Part shown: in pieces, positions 9,730 to 18,507 of the stretch | How the letters are laid out: the number at the start of each line of letters is the position of its first letter | How positions within the stretch are numbered: position 1 is the stretch's first letter | From: Pseudomonas sp. NBRC 111124 | Lineage (GTDB): Bacteria; Pseudomonadota; Gammaproteobacteria; Pseudomonadales; Pseudomonadaceae | Length of the DNA stretch: 64,000 nucleotides | Direction: 5' to 3' | Assembly: GCF_001320245.1 (NCBI RefSeq) | Contig: NZ_BCBA01000066.1 | Coordinates: 1-64,000, forward strand | Made by a program: the position numbers and the translations under genes | Notes under the pieces: generated by a model | What the model was told of the DNA's origin: nothing | Seen by the model: only the letters and a program-made list of their open reading frames with translations | Databases searched by the model: none

Positions 9730-10237
9730 CCCTGCAGCAGGGCGCTTCGGGCGCCTTGCATGGCTGTGGCTGAGCTTGCTGGTCCTGGTCCTCGACCAGG
9801 CCACCAAGCTGTACTTCAACAACGCCCTGACCATGTACCAGCAGATCGTTGTCATCCCTGACTACTTCAGCTGGACCCTGGCCTACAACACCGGTGCTGC
9901 CTTCAGCTTCCTCGCCGATGGCGCCGGCTGGCAGCGTTGGCTGTTCGCCCTGATCGCCGTGGTGGTCAGTGCCGTGCTGGTGGTCTGGCTCAAGCGCCTG
10001 GGGCGCGGCGAGACCTGGCTGGCGGTGGCGCTGGCATTGGTGCTGGGTGGTGCGATCGGCAACCTGTACGACCGCGTCGTGCTTGGCCATGTGGTCGACT
10101 TCATCCTGGTGCACTGGCAGAACCGTCATTACTTCCCGGCCTTCAACCTGGCCGACAGCGCCATTACCGTCGGTGCGGTGATGCTGGCGCTGGATATGTT
10201 CAAGAGCAAGAAGTCCGAGGATCCGGTCCATGACTGA
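9722..10237 (+). CDS. lspA: Lipoprotein signal peptidase II
   Basis: 171 residues with four predicted transmembrane helices. The catalytic aspartate motifs are both visible (NLYDRV and FNLADSAI). The enzyme cleaves the signal peptide of lipidated prolipoproteins in the inner membrane. One likely client in this window is BamD. The ATG at 9722 lies inside the ileS end and is the start giving family length. The stop overlaps the fkpB start by eight bases. Confidence 0.97.
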   Translation: MPNPAAGRFGRLAWLWLSLLVLVLDQATKLYFNNALTMYQQIVVIPDYFSWTLAYNTGAAFSFLADGAGWQRWLFALIAVVVSAVLVVWLKRLGRGETWLAVALALVLGGAIGNLYDRVVLGHVVDFILVHWQNRHYFPAFNLADSAITVGAVMLALDMFKSKKSEDPVHD

Positions 10238-10667
10238 CACCCGTATCGGCCAGAACACCGAAGTCACCCTGCACTTCGCGCTGCACCTGGAAAACGGCGA
10301 CACTGTCGACAGCACGTTCGACAAGGCTCCGGCCACCTTCAAGGTGGGCGACGGCAACCTGCTGCCAGGTTTCGAGAGTGCCCTGTTCGGCTTCAAGGCC
10401 GGTGACAAGCGCACCGTGGTGGTGGCCCCGGAGAACGCCTTCGGCCAGCCTAACCCACAGAACGTGCAAGTCATGCCGCGGTCCCAGTTCGAGGGCATGG
10501 AGTTGTCCGACGGGCTGCTGATCATCTTCAACGACGCCGCCAACACCGAGCTGCCGGGTGTGGTCAAAGCGTTCGATGACAACCAGGTGACCATCGACTT
10601 CAATCACCCACTGGCTGGCAAGACCCTGACCTTCGAGGTGGAGATCCTCGAGGTGAAGGCCCTGTAA
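10230..10667 (+). CDS. fkpB: FKBP-type peptidyl-prolyl isomerase (SlpA type)
   Basis: 145 residues with the FKBP core split by an insert-in-flap domain, as in SlpA/FkpB (LPGFESALFGFKAGDKR, then NAFGQPNPQNV). It catalyses proline cis-trans isomerisation and has chaperone activity in the family. No signal peptide is present, so it is cytoplasmic. It sits between lspA and ispH as usual in gammaproteobacteria. Confidence 0.95.
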   Translation: MTDTRIGQNTEVTLHFALHLENGDTVDSTFDKAPATFKVGDGNLLPGFESALFGFKAGDKRTVVVAPENAFGQPNPQNVQVMPRSQFEGMELSDGLLIIFNDAANTELPGVVKAFDDNQVTIDFNHPLAGKTLTFEVEILEVKAL

Positions 10668-10681
10668 GCCTGGAGCCGAGC

Positions 10682-11629
10682 ATGCAAATCAAACTCGCCA
10701 ACCCGCGCGGCTTCTGCGCGGGGGTCGACCGGGCGATCGAAATCGTCAACCGTGCGCTGGAAGTCTTCGGGCCGCCGATCTATGTGCGTCACGAAGTGGT
10801 GCACAACAAGTTCGTGGTGGAAGACCTGCGCAACCGTGGCGCCATCTTCGTTGAAGAGCTGGACCAGGTGCCGGACGATGTCATCGTCATCTTCAGCGCC
10901 CACGGTGTGTCCCAGGCCGTGCGCCAGGAAGCCGCCGGCCGTGGCCTGAAGGTGTTCGACGCGACCTGCCCGCTGGTCACCAAGGTGCACATCGAAGTGG
11001 CCAAGTACAGCCGCGATGGCCGTGAGTGCATTCTCATCGGCCACGAGGGGCACCCTGAGGTCGAGGGCACCATGGGTCAATACGACGGCAGCAACGGCGG
11101 TGCCATCTATCTCGTCGAAGACGAGGACGATGTTGCCCAGCTGCAGGTGAACGACCCGGACCACCTGGCCTTCGTCACCCAGACCACGCTGTCGATGGAC
11201 GACACCAGCCGCGTCATCGATGCCCTGCGCGCACGCTTCCCGAACATCGGCGGCCCGCGCAAGGACGATATCTGCTATGCCACGCAAAACCGCCAGGATG
11301 CGGTCAAGCAGTTGGCCAGCGAGAGCGATGTATTGCTGGTGGTTGGCAGCCCCAACAGCTCCAACTCCAACCGCCTGCGCGAACTTGCCGAGCGTATGGG
11401 CACCCCGGCCTATTTGATCGATGGCGCTGAGGACATGCAGCGCGGCTGGTTTGAGAAGGCGCAGCGGGTGGGTATCACTGCCGGTGCTTCGGCTCCCGAA
11501 GTGCTGGTGCAGGGTGTGATCGAACAGCTCAAGGCCTGGGGCGCTACCGGCGCCGAAGAGCTTGATGGGCGGCCGGAGAACATCACGTTCTCCATGCCCA
11601 AAGAGCTGCGGGTTCGCTCGCTGATCTGA
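10682..11629 (+). CDS. ispH: 4-hydroxy-3-methylbut-2-enyl diphosphate reductase
   Basis: 315 residues. This [4Fe-4S] enzyme carries out the last MEP-pathway step, producing IPP and DMAPP. The three cluster cysteines are visible: in NPRGFCAG (residue 12), DATCPLV and DDICYATQNRQ. It is the last gene of the operon and is convergent with the fimT-like gene one base downstream. Confidence 0.98.
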   Translation: MQIKLANPRGFCAGVDRAIEIVNRALEVFGPPIYVRHEVVHNKFVVEDLRNRGAIFVEELDQVPDDVIVIFSAHGVSQAVRQEAAGRGLKVFDATCPLVTKVHIEVAKYSRDGRECILIGHEGHPEVEGTMGQYDGSNGGAIYLVEDEDDVAQLQVNDPDHLAFVTQTTLSMDDTSRVIDALRARFPNIGGPRKDDICYATQNRQDAVKQLASESDVLLVVGSPNSSNSNRLRELAERMGTPAYLIDGAEDMQRGWFEKAQRVGITAGASAPEVLVQGVIEQLKAWGATGAEELDGRPENITFSMPKELRVRSLI

Positions 11630-11630
11630 G

Positions 11631-12110
11631 TCAGGGGCCTGCGCACAGGGAGTCTGCTTTTTCACCTGTGCGCAGGTCTACTCGTCCAGCCCTTGATACC
11701 ACTACCTGGTATTTGCTGATCGCAGCAGAAGCCTCGCAAACGCTCAGCGTCGCGCCAAATTGCCCCACTGGCATTCCCAGAGCACCGAATTTCACCTGTC
11801 CCTTGGTGTTTTCGATGATTCTCATCGACCGCGTCAGCCGATATTCGCGCAGCACTTGCTGATTGTGCTCCAGCTGCACAAGCCAGCCCTTACCCCAATC
11901 ATTTTCCAAAGGCCGCACAAGCACAGGCTGGCTTTGCAGCATGGCGTGGCTGCGCGCGCTGCGAAGGGCCTGGGCCAGATCTCGGGCTGCTGCAGCTCTG
12001 TGTAGGTCATCGCTCAACCTGGCGTAGGCCGGCATGCCGAGTTGTGTCAGCAAGGCGGCCATGGCCAAGGCGAACATCATTTGTAACAGTGTTACTCCAC
12101 GTTGCTTCAC
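11631..12110 (-). CDS. FimT/GspH-type minor pseudopilin
   Basis: 159 residues with a type III prepilin leader (MKQRG, then VTLLQ) and a hydrophobic N-terminal helix. The protein resembles FimT/GspH minor pilins, which prime type IV pilus assembly and can bind DNA. The residue at mature position +5 is Gln instead of the usual Glu. It is transcribed away from the pilV-W-X-E cluster and ends one base after ispH. The function is by family only. Confidence 0.8.
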   Translation of the reverse strand: MKQRGVTLLQMMFALAMAALLTQLGMPAYARLSDDLHRAAAARDLAQALRSARSHAMLQSQPVLVRPLENDWGKGWLVQLEHNQQVLREYRLTRSMRIIENTKGQVKFGALGMPVGQFGATLSVCEASAAISKYQVVVSRAGRVDLRTGEKADSLCAGP

Positions 12111-12219
12111 CGTGCATTCCTCCCTGGAAGTGCTTGGCTATAGCTTCACGGTCATTGGACATGAGGTCCAGTCGGCGTAGTTCAAGGCAATAGCAGGAAA
12201 TGTCGCAGGAGGTGCAGGG

Positions 12220-12402
12220 ATGCACAGGAAACAGGGGGGCATGACGCTTCTGGAAGTGCTGTTGGCGATAGTCGTGGTGGCTGTGGGCATATTCGCCTCA
12301 GCCGCGTTGCAGCTTAAGGCATTGCAAGCGACCGACAGTGCGCGCAGCGAAGGGCAAGCTGCGTTGGCGGCGCACAGCGAACGCGAGCGGAACCGGCCAT
12401 GA
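12220..12402 (+). CDS. Very short PilV-type prepilin
   Basis: 60 residues: a prepilin leader (MHRKQGG, then MTLLE with Glu at +5), one hydrophobic helix and a short polar tail. PilV proteins are usually well over 120 residues, so nearly the whole globular domain is missing. A strong AGGAGG ribosome-binding sequence precedes the ATG, and the stop overlaps pilW by four bases. The gene is therefore arranged as a functional operon member, though it may be an internal deletion. Confidence 0.7.
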   Translation: MHRKQGGMTLLEVLLAIVVVAVGIFASAALQLKALQATDSARSEGQAALAAHSERERNRP

Positions 12403-13034
12403 AGCGCATGCAGGTCGGCTTCGGGTTGCTGGAGGTAATGCTGGCGCTGGCAATCGGGCTCATGGTGCTGGTGGCTACCAGTCAGCTGTTCGTTTCCGCT
12501 CATCAAACATGGCGGCTTCAAGGCGCGGCGTTGCGCCTTCAGGATGATGCACGCCTGGCGTTGCTGCGCATGGCCCAAGATATCCGAATGGCGGGCATGT
12601 TCGGTTGCTTACGATTGAAGCCCGATGACTTCATGGACCCGCTTGCCCGGCAGGCATTCGCGCAGCCACTGGTGATCAGGGCGTCCAGCCTGGAGATGGT
12701 GGTCGCTGAGTCAGCGGGGTACGCAGGGAAGCCGGATTGGACATTGCTGACGGACTGTCGTGATGAAGCAGTCGTGTACGAAAATCCTCCTTCGCAAACG
12801 GGTGCGGTCATGGCGGTGCGGATTACGCGTCATCGCTACGAGCTGCGCAATTCAATCCTCTACTTCAACTCTCAGCCGCTCGCCAACCAGGTGCGTGAGA
12901 TGCAGGTGACGCAAGTTGATGTGCCCGAGGGGGGAAGGGTAGATCTGCAACTGACGTTGTTTGAACCGACACTGCAACTTGAGCAGCGGCATGAAATAAG
13001 CGTGGCCCTGCGCAATCCGGTTTCCAGCCCATGA
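12399..13034 (+). CDS. pilW: Type IV pilus minor pilin PilW
   Basis: 211 residues with leader MKRMQVG, then FGLLE and a long hydrophobic helix, followed by a conserved DDARLALLRMAQDIRMAGMFGC segment typical of PilW. It is a minor pilin that helps initiate pilus polymerisation from the inner membrane. It is coupled to pilV upstream and pilX downstream through four-base overlaps. Confidence 0.85.
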   Translation: MKRMQVGFGLLEVMLALAIGLMVLVATSQLFVSAHQTWRLQGAALRLQDDARLALLRMAQDIRMAGMFGCLRLKPDDFMDPLARQAFAQPLVIRASSLEMVVAESAGYAGKPDWTLLTDCRDEAVVYENPPSQTGAVMAVRITRHRYELRNSILYFNSQPLANQVREMQVTQVDVPEGGRVDLQLTLFEPTLQLEQRHEISVALRNPVSSP

Positions 13035-13504
13035 ACCGTCAACGCGGAATGGTTCTGCTGCTGTCGCTGGTGCTCAGCCTGCTGCTGGCTTTGCTTGGCG
13101 CATCAGCCTTACGCGATGCACTGATCGAAACGCGAATGACCGGTGCCATGAATGATGGCCTGCAGGCGTTCGAACAAGCAGAGACCGTGTTGCTGGCTGG
13201 CGTCGATGAACTGCAACGCTCACCCCCGGAGCAGTGCAGCGACTGCCAAGCTCCTTCACGACCACACGATCTGCAAGGGCAATGGCAGAAAATCAAGGGA
13301 GGCTACTTTCACCTGCAGAACCTGGGTGAAACCGAACGTGCGGCGCATATCCCCGAGGGCGAGAAGGTCACCTTGTACCGAATAACAGCCGTCAGCCAGC
13401 AACTGGCAGCCCGCCAGGTCCTGGAAGCCGTCTATGCCATTTCAACCGCTCAACCACAAGCCCCCCAGCGCATCCTCTGGCGGCAAAGACTGAGGGAGGA
13501 CTGA
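13031..13504 (+). CDS. pilX: Type IV pilus minor pilin PilX
   Basis: 157 residues beginning MNRQRG, then a hydrophobic helix without Glu at +5, as in the GspK/PilX class. The segment after the helix (DALIETRMTGAMNDGLQAF) is the typical PilX motif. A CxxC pair (CSDC) lies near residue 75. The gene is coupled to pilW, and pilE follows after one base. Confidence 0.82.
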   Translation: MNRQRGMVLLLSLVLSLLLALLGASALRDALIETRMTGAMNDGLQAFEQAETVLLAGVDELQRSPPEQCSDCQAPSRPHDLQGQWQKIKGGYFHLQNLGETERAAHIPEGEKVTLYRITAVSQQLAARQVLEAVYAISTAQPQAPQRILWRQRLRED

Positions 13505-13505
13505 C

Positions 13506-13895
13506 ATGCAGCAAGGTATGACCCTGATCGAGCTGTTGATTGTCGTGGCCGTGACCGGCATTCTGGCAGCCATTGCCTACCCCAGTTACAGCGACCAGCT
13601 CAGGCGAGCCGCACGCAGCGAAGTGGTTGGCCTGCTGCATGACGCTGCCCTGCGCCTGGAGCGCCACCGCGTGCGCACCGGCCAGTACGCCGAGGGCGAC
13701 CCGCAGCTGCCCGCCGGTAACCGTCATTACAGCCTTCAGGCCCAACGCGGCAGCGACACCTTCGCGCTGACCGCCCGCCGGCTGCCCGATGGCCTGATGG
13801 CCGATGATCGCTGTGGCGACTTCCAGCTCGACCAGGCCGGTGTGCAGAGCAATCCGGGTGCCGCTCAAAGCCGCGAGCGCTGCTGGGGAAGCTGA
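13506..13895 (+). CDS. pilE: Type IV pilus minor pilin PilE
   Basis: 129 residues with leader MQQG, then MTLIE, a hydrophobic helix and YPSYSDQLRRAARSE, all typical of PilE. It is the last gene of the minor pilin operon. No pilY1 or other large pilus adhesin is present before thiO. Confidence 0.85.
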   Translation: MQQGMTLIELLIVVAVTGILAAIAYPSYSDQLRRAARSEVVGLLHDAALRLERHRVRTGQYAEGDPQLPAGNRHYSLQAQRGSDTFALTARRLPDGLMADDRCGDFQLDQAGVQSNPGAAQSRERCWGS

Positions 13896-13948
13896 AGGTT
13901 GAATGGTGCCCAGGCATCGCGGATTTACTTCAGGTGTTGGATCGACAG

Positions 13949-15046
13949 ATGAGCAAGCAAGTAGTGGTGGTCGGCGGCGGGGTGATCGGCCTGCTGACCG
14001 CGTTCAACCTGGCGGCGAAGGTCGGCCAGGTGGTGGTGTGTGACCAGGGTGAGGTTGGCCGCGAGTCCTCATGGGCTGGCGGCGGTATCGTCTCGCCGTT
14101 GTACCCCTGGCGCTACAGCCCGGCGGTGACCGCCCTGGCGCACTGGTCGCAGGATTTTTATCCACAGCTGGGCGAGCGTCTGTTCGCAACAACGGGTATC
14201 GACCCTGAGGTGCACACCACTGGCCTGTACTGGCTCGACCTGGACGACGAAGCCGAGGCGCTGGCTTGGGCCGAGCGTGAGCGGCGTCCACTTAGTGCTG
14301 TGGATATCTCGGCCGCCTACGACGCGGTGCCGGTACTTGGCCCTGGTTTCAAACATGCGATCTACATGGCTGGCGTAGCCAACGTGCGTAACCCGCGGCT
14401 GGTGAAGTCGCTCAAGGCGGCGTTGCTGGCACTGCCCAACGTGACCTTGCGCGAGCATTGCCAGGTCAGTGGCTTCGTTCATGAGAACGGGCGCGTGGCT
14501 GGCGTACGGACGGCTGACGGAGTGCTCAAGGCAGATGAAGTGGTGCTCAGTGCCGGTGCCTGGAGTGGTGACCTGCTGCATACCCTGGGGCTCGAACTGC
14601 CGGTCGAGCCGGTGAAGGGCCAGATGATACTGTTCAAGTGCGCCGAGGACTTCTTGCCGAGCATGGTGCTGGCCAAGGGGCGCTATGCGATCCCACGCCG
14701 AGATGGGCACATTTTGGTGGGCAGTACGCTGGAGCATGCCGGCTACGACAAAACCCCGACCGAGGACGCGTTGGCCAGCCTCAGGGCTTCGGCCATCGAG
14801 CTGCTGCCAGAGCTGAAGGATGCCACCGTGGTGGGGCACTGGGCCGGACTGCGGCCGGGTTCGCCTGAAGGCATCCCCTACATCGGGCCGGTGCCAGGGC
14901 ATGATGGCTTGTGGCTGAACTGCGGGCATTACCGCAACGGGCTGGTGCTGGCGCCGGCTTCGTGTCAGCTGTTTACCGACCTGCTGACCGGGGCCGAGCC
15001 GATCATCGATCCGGCGCCTTATGCGCCAGACGGGCGTTTGGGCTGA
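13949..15046 (+). CDS. thiO: Glycine oxidase ThiO (FAD-dependent)
   Basis: 365-residue FAD-dependent amine oxidase with the N-terminal dinucleotide-binding motif GGGVIGLLTAFNL. ThiO oxidises glycine to the imine used in making the thiazole part of thiamine. An upstream in-frame GTG at 13934 is possible, but the ATG at 13949 gives the expected N-terminus (MSKQVVVVGGG). Confidence 0.9.
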   Translation: MSKQVVVVGGGVIGLLTAFNLAAKVGQVVVCDQGEVGRESSWAGGGIVSPLYPWRYSPAVTALAHWSQDFYPQLGERLFATTGIDPEVHTTGLYWLDLDDEAEALAWAERERRPLSAVDISAAYDAVPVLGPGFKHAIYMAGVANVRNPRLVKSLKAALLALPNVTLREHCQVSGFVHENGRVAGVRTADGVLKADEVVLSAGAWSGDLLHTLGLELPVEPVKGQMILFKCAEDFLPSMVLAKGRYAIPRRDGHILVGSTLEHAGYDKTPTEDALASLRASAIELLPELKDATVVGHWAGLRPGSPEGIPYIGPVPGHDGLWLNCGHYRNGLVLAPASCQLFTDLLTGAEPIIDPAPYAPDGRLG

Positions 15047-15073
15047 GATTGCCGGGCCCGCTGTGCGGGCCTT

Positions 15074-15137
15074 ACGCGACACAAGGCCGCTCCTACAAGA
15101 GTCCGCGATCCCTGCAGGAGCGGCCTTGTGCCGCGAA
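15074..15137. repeat. REP-type palindrome pair
   Basis: Two inverted arms (ACACAAGGCCGCTCCTAC and CAGGAGCGGCCTTGTG) typical of Pseudomonas intergenic REP elements. They lie between thiO and the PP0621-like gene. Confidence 0.75.
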
Positions 15138-15176
15138 ACGGCTGCAACGCAGCCCCAATTTCACCAAGCTAAACGA

Positions 15177-15407
15177 TCACCGCGATTGGCCAGGCCCTTG
15201 CTGCAAGTGCGCCTGGCTGCAATACCAGTCATTCCCCTGGTGCAGCGCCCGGTCATTGGGCAGGTGCACGCCGCAGTGGGCGCAGCGCACCATCTTCAGT
15301 GGCGCATCGAGCTTGGGCTCGGGGTGCGACTGCTGGCTGACTTTGAACTTGCGCCACAGCCAGAACGCGGCGGCGATCAGGGCGATCCAGAAAAGTAGGC
15401 GAACCAT
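15177..15407 (-). CDS. PP0621-family small zinc-ribbon membrane protein
   Basis: 76 residues: one N-terminal hydrophobic helix (residues 4-18) and a C-terminal cysteine cluster (CAHCGVHLP and CSQAH), suggesting a small metal-binding domain facing the cytoplasm. It matches in size and pattern the uncharacterised PP0621 family of pseudomonads. It lies on the same strand as bamD, downstream of it but beyond bamD's terminator. Function is unknown. Confidence 0.8.
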   Translation of the reverse strand: MVRLLFWIALIAAAFWLWRKFKVSQQSHPEPKLDAPLKMVRCAHCGVHLPNDRALHQGNDWYCSQAHLQQGPGQSR

Positions 15408-15456
15408 GGTGTCCAGCTTGTTGGTTGTAGAAGCCGACAGTCTAGGACGCGGGCAT

Positions 15457-15486
15457 AAAAAAAGGGAGGCCTCTGGCCTCCCTTTC
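15457..15486 (-). terminator. Terminator of bamD
   Basis: AAAGGGAGGCC / GGCCTCCCTTT stem with A-run and T-run, 15 bases beyond the bamD stop on the minus strand. Its shape allows action in both directions. Confidence 0.8.
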
Positions 15487-15500
15487 TCATGTCACCTGGA

Positions 15501-16520
15501 TCAGTCGAACAGACCAAAGGTCATGTAACTGAACCACGAGCGGTCTTTCTCGGCTTCCTTCGGGCCTGCCGGCACGATCGGGTCGCCGTTCTCGTCCTTC
15601 GGCAGCAGCTCTTGCGGCATCTCGTCGCGCGCGTCCTGGAACTGCTTGACCACGTCTTGGTTGGCGCGGGTTTCGCCCGGCGGCAACGGAGTTTCGGTCT
15701 CGATCAGGCCCAGGGTGGCCTTGGACAGCCAGCCGCGGCCGTCGGACTCGGTCTGCTTGGGCTGGAACTGGCCGTCGACCAGGCTTGGGTGGTCGGGATA
15801 GTTGAGCTTCAGGGTTTCCAGGCTGGTGGCAGCCAGTTCGTCCAGGTGCATCTTCTGGTACGACTCGACCATCACGGCCAGGCCGTCGCCGACCGATGGC
15901 GTTTCCTGGAAGTTCTCGACCACGTAGCGGCCACGGTTGGCAGCGGCTACATAAGCCTGGCGGCTCAGGTAGTAGTCGGCCACGTGGATTTCGTAGGAGG
16001 CCAGGAGGTTGCGCAGATAGATCATGCGCTGCTTGGCGTCCGGGGAGTAACGGCTGTTGGGGAAGCGGCTGGTCAGCTGAGCGAACTCGTTATACGAGTC
16101 ACGGGCGGCGCCCGGGTCACGCTTGGTCATGTCCAGCGGCAGGAAGCGCGCCAGCAGGCCGCGGTCCTGGTCGAACGAGGTCAGGCCCTTCAGGTAGTAG
16201 GCGTAGTCCACGTTCGGGTGCTGCGGGTGCAGGCGAATGAAGCGCTCGGCAGCCGATTTGGCGGCCTCGGGCTCGGAGTTCTTGTAGTTGGCGTAGATCA
16301 GCTCGAGCTGCGCCTGGTCGGCGTAGCGGCCGAACGGGTAGCGTGACTCCAGGGCCTTGAGCTTGTTCACGGCACTGGTGTAGCTGGAGTTGTCCAGGTC
16401 AGCCTGAGCCTGTTGATACAGCTCGGCCTCACTGAGGTTCTCGTCAATGACTTCCTTATTGGAGGAACAGGCCGCGGTGAGCCCGAGGATGGCGATCAGC
16501 AGCAGGTGTTTCACTTGCAT
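15501..16520 (-). CDS. bamD: Outer membrane assembly lipoprotein BamD
   Basis: 339 residues. A lipoprotein signal peptide with lipobox LTAAC gives a lipidated Cys18 followed by Ser, so it is sorted to the outer membrane. It then has the tetratricopeptide-type helical body of BamD/ComL (ALESRYPFGRYADQAQLELIYANY). It is an essential part of the BAM complex that inserts beta-barrel proteins. The C-terminus, from about residue 260, extends beyond the E. coli form, as is usual in Pseudomonas. It diverges from rluD. Confidence 0.95.
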   Translation of the reverse strand: MQVKHLLLIAILGLTAACSSNKEVIDENLSEAELYQQAQADLDNSSYTSAVNKLKALESRYPFGRYADQAQLELIYANYKNSEPEAAKSAAERFIRLHPQHPNVDYAYYLKGLTSFDQDRGLLARFLPLDMTKRDPGAARDSYNEFAQLTSRFPNSRYSPDAKQRMIYLRNLLASYEIHVADYYLSRQAYVAAANRGRYVVENFQETPSVGDGLAVMVESYQKMHLDELAATSLETLKLNYPDHPSLVDGQFQPKQTESDGRGWLSKATLGLIETETPLPPGETRANQDVVKQFQDARDEMPQELLPKDENGDPIVPAGPKEAEKDRSWFSYMTFGLFD

Positions 16521-16667
16521 GGCGGCTTGCGTCCCTTTGACGGCCGCTGTCTTGGGCGGTGCCGTCCTGTTATGATGAGCGCCCCGGCCAACCCCGGGAC
16601 AAAAGAAGCCGTATTTAACCACAAGCTCGCAGCCGAAACCAAAGGCTGTGCGCCCGCCGAATCGAGC

Positions 16668-17630
16668 ATGTCCGAGATCATTCAACTTAGCGCAGAGGTA
16701 CCGTCCGAACTGGGCGGTCAACGCCTCGACCAGGTCGCCGCCCAATTGTTCGCCGAGTATTCGCGTTCGCGGCTTACTTCGTGGATCAAAGAGGGCCGCC
16801 TGACGGTCGATGGCGCAGTCGTGCGCCCTCGAGACATCGTCCATGGTGGTTCGCAACTTATCCTGGAAGCCGAGCAAGAGGCCCAGGGTGAGTGGATCGC
16901 AGAAGATATCGAACTGGATATCGTCTACGAAGATGAACACATCATGGTGATCAACAAGCCTGCCGGGCTGGTTGTGCACCCGGCTGCCGGGCATGCCAGC
17001 GGTACGCTGCTCAACGCGCTGCTGCACCACGTGCCAGATATCGTCAACGTACCGCGCGCCGGTATCGTTCACCGCCTGGACAAAGACACCACCGGCCTGA
17101 TGGTGGTGGCCAAGACCTTGCAGGCGCAGACCAAGCTGGTCGAACAGATGCAGGCCCGTAAAGTCAGCCGCATCTACGAGTGCATCGTGATCGGCGTAGT
17201 GACCGCTGGCGGCAAGATCGATGCCCCGATCGGCCGCCACGGTGGCATGCGCCAGCGCATGGCAGTCACCGACGGTGGCAAGCCGGCGGTCAGCCACTAC
17301 CGCGTACTCAAGCGCTTCCGTTCGCACACCCACGTGCGGGTGAAGCTGGAAACCGGCCGCACCCACCAGATTCGCGTGCACATGGCCCACGTTGGTTTCC
17401 CGCTGGTGGGCGACCAGACCTACGGCGGGCGCTTCCGCATTCCGCCGGCTGCCAGCCCAACCATGGTCGAGGCGGTGAAGACCTTCCCGCGCCAGGCGCT
17501 GCATGCGCGTTTCCTGGCGTTGGCTCACCCGATCACCGGTGAAATCATGAAGTGGGAGTCGCCATTGCCGGATGACTTCGTCTGGTTGCTGTCGCTGCTC
17601 AACCAGGACCGCGAGAGCTTTATCGGATGA
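16668..17630 (+). CDS. rluD: 23S rRNA pseudouridine(1911/1915/1917) synthase
   Basis: 320 residues with an N-terminal S4 RNA-binding domain (about residues 18-75) and the catalytic motif HRLDKDT, with the catalytic aspartate at D138. The ATG at 16668 gives the known family length. Its four-base overlap with pgeF, and the bamD / rluD-pgeF-clpB order, are conserved in gammaproteobacteria. Confidence 0.95.
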   Translation: MSEIIQLSAEVPSELGGQRLDQVAAQLFAEYSRSRLTSWIKEGRLTVDGAVVRPRDIVHGGSQLILEAEQEAQGEWIAEDIELDIVYEDEHIMVINKPAGLVVHPAAGHASGTLLNALLHHVPDIVNVPRAGIVHRLDKDTTGLMVVAKTLQAQTKLVEQMQARKVSRIYECIVIGVVTAGGKIDAPIGRHGGMRQRMAVTDGGKPAVSHYRVLKRFRSHTHVRVKLETGRTHQIRVHMAHVGFPLVGDQTYGGRFRIPPAASPTMVEAVKTFPRQALHARFLALAHPITGEIMKWESPLPDDFVWLLSLLNQDRESFIG

Positions 17631-18367
17631 ACGGCCTGACGCAGTCGCTGCTGATCCCCGACTGGCCAGCCCCGGCCTCGGTTCGCGCCTGTGTCACTAC
17701 CCGTGAGGGCGGTATCAGCCTGCCGCCTTACGAAACCTTCAATCTCGGCGATCACGTGGGCGATGACCCGGTCGCGGTCGCCGAGAACCGCCGTCGCCTC
17801 AGCGACGCCTTCACCCTCCAGCCAGCCTGGCTCAAGCAGGTGCATGGCCTGGTGGTGGCGGATGCCGACCCGGCCGTGGTGGCCGAAGCCGATGCCAGCT
17901 GGACTGACCAGCCGGGCATTGCCTGTGCCGTGATGACTGCCGATTGCCTGCCAGCGCTGTTCTGCGACCGCGCCGGTACTCGCGTGGCCGCAGCCCATGC
18001 CGGCTGGCGCGGGCTGGCGGGCGGCGTGCTTGAGGCCACCCTCGATCGCCTGGCGCTGGCGCCTGAAGAGGTGCTGGTGTGGCTCGGGCCGGCCATTGGC
18101 CCCAAGGCCTTCGAGGTCGGGCTGGAAGTGCGCGATGCCTTTACCGCTGTGCATCCTGAAGCGGCCAGGGCGTTTGTCGACGGTGAGCGGCCAGGCAAGC
18201 TGATGGCTGACATCTACGAGCTAGCACGCATTCGGCTGGCGGCGCGTGGGGTGACTGCGGTTTATGGCGGTGGCTACTGCACGGTCAGTGATGCCCGCTT
18301 CTTCTCTTATCGCCGCACACCCAAAGGTGGGCGCTTCGCCTCGCTGGTGTGGCTCGACCCGCAGTAA
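17627..18367 (+). CDS. pgeF: Peptidoglycan editing factor PgeF (YfiH, laccase-domain)
   Basis: 246 residues of the multicopper-polyphenol-oxidase-like YfiH family. The metal-site residues are in TADCLPALFCD and AAHAGWRGLAGG. In E. coli the enzyme removes wrongly placed serine from peptidoglycan precursors, and related proteins act on purine nucleosides. It is coupled to rluD. Confidence 0.93.
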   Translation: MNGLTQSLLIPDWPAPASVRACVTTREGGISLPPYETFNLGDHVGDDPVAVAENRRRLSDAFTLQPAWLKQVHGLVVADADPAVVAEADASWTDQPGIACAVMTADCLPALFCDRAGTRVAAAHAGWRGLAGGVLEATLDRLALAPEEVLVWLGPAIGPKAFEVGLEVRDAFTAVHPEAARAFVDGERPGKLMADIYELARIRLAARGVTAVYGGGYCTVSDARFFSYRRTPKGGRFASLVWLDPQ

Positions 18368-18400
18368 TCCAGAAAGCTGACACCGGTCAACCCCGCTACG

Positions 18401-18428
18401 CTTGAATCTTCCAGAATCAGCCTTATCT
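18401..18428 (+). promoter_or_regulatory. Putative sigma-32 heat-shock promoter of clpB
   Basis: CTTGAAT at 18401-18407 and CCTTATCT at 18421-18428 are 13 bases apart. This is close to the RpoH consensus (CTTGAAA, 13-15 bases, CCCCATnT). It lies 80 bases before the clpB start, as expected for a heat-shock chaperone. Confidence 0.65.
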
Positions 18429-18507
18429 ATAAGGTCATCTCAGGCAGGTTTCTTCATAAACAGGCGCTGTCCATCGCTCCGACCTGCCCTTTAAAGGAAG
18501 GTACACC

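Noticed and set aside
6919..9855. 978-codon open frame on the minus strand
   Set aside because: It is antisense to ileS, which has all catalytic motifs. The long frame is a result of high GC and codon bias.
16521..17528. N-terminal extension of the bamD frame
   Set aside because: It overlaps rluD in antisense. The lipobox at residues 14-18 of the shorter form fixes the start at 16520.
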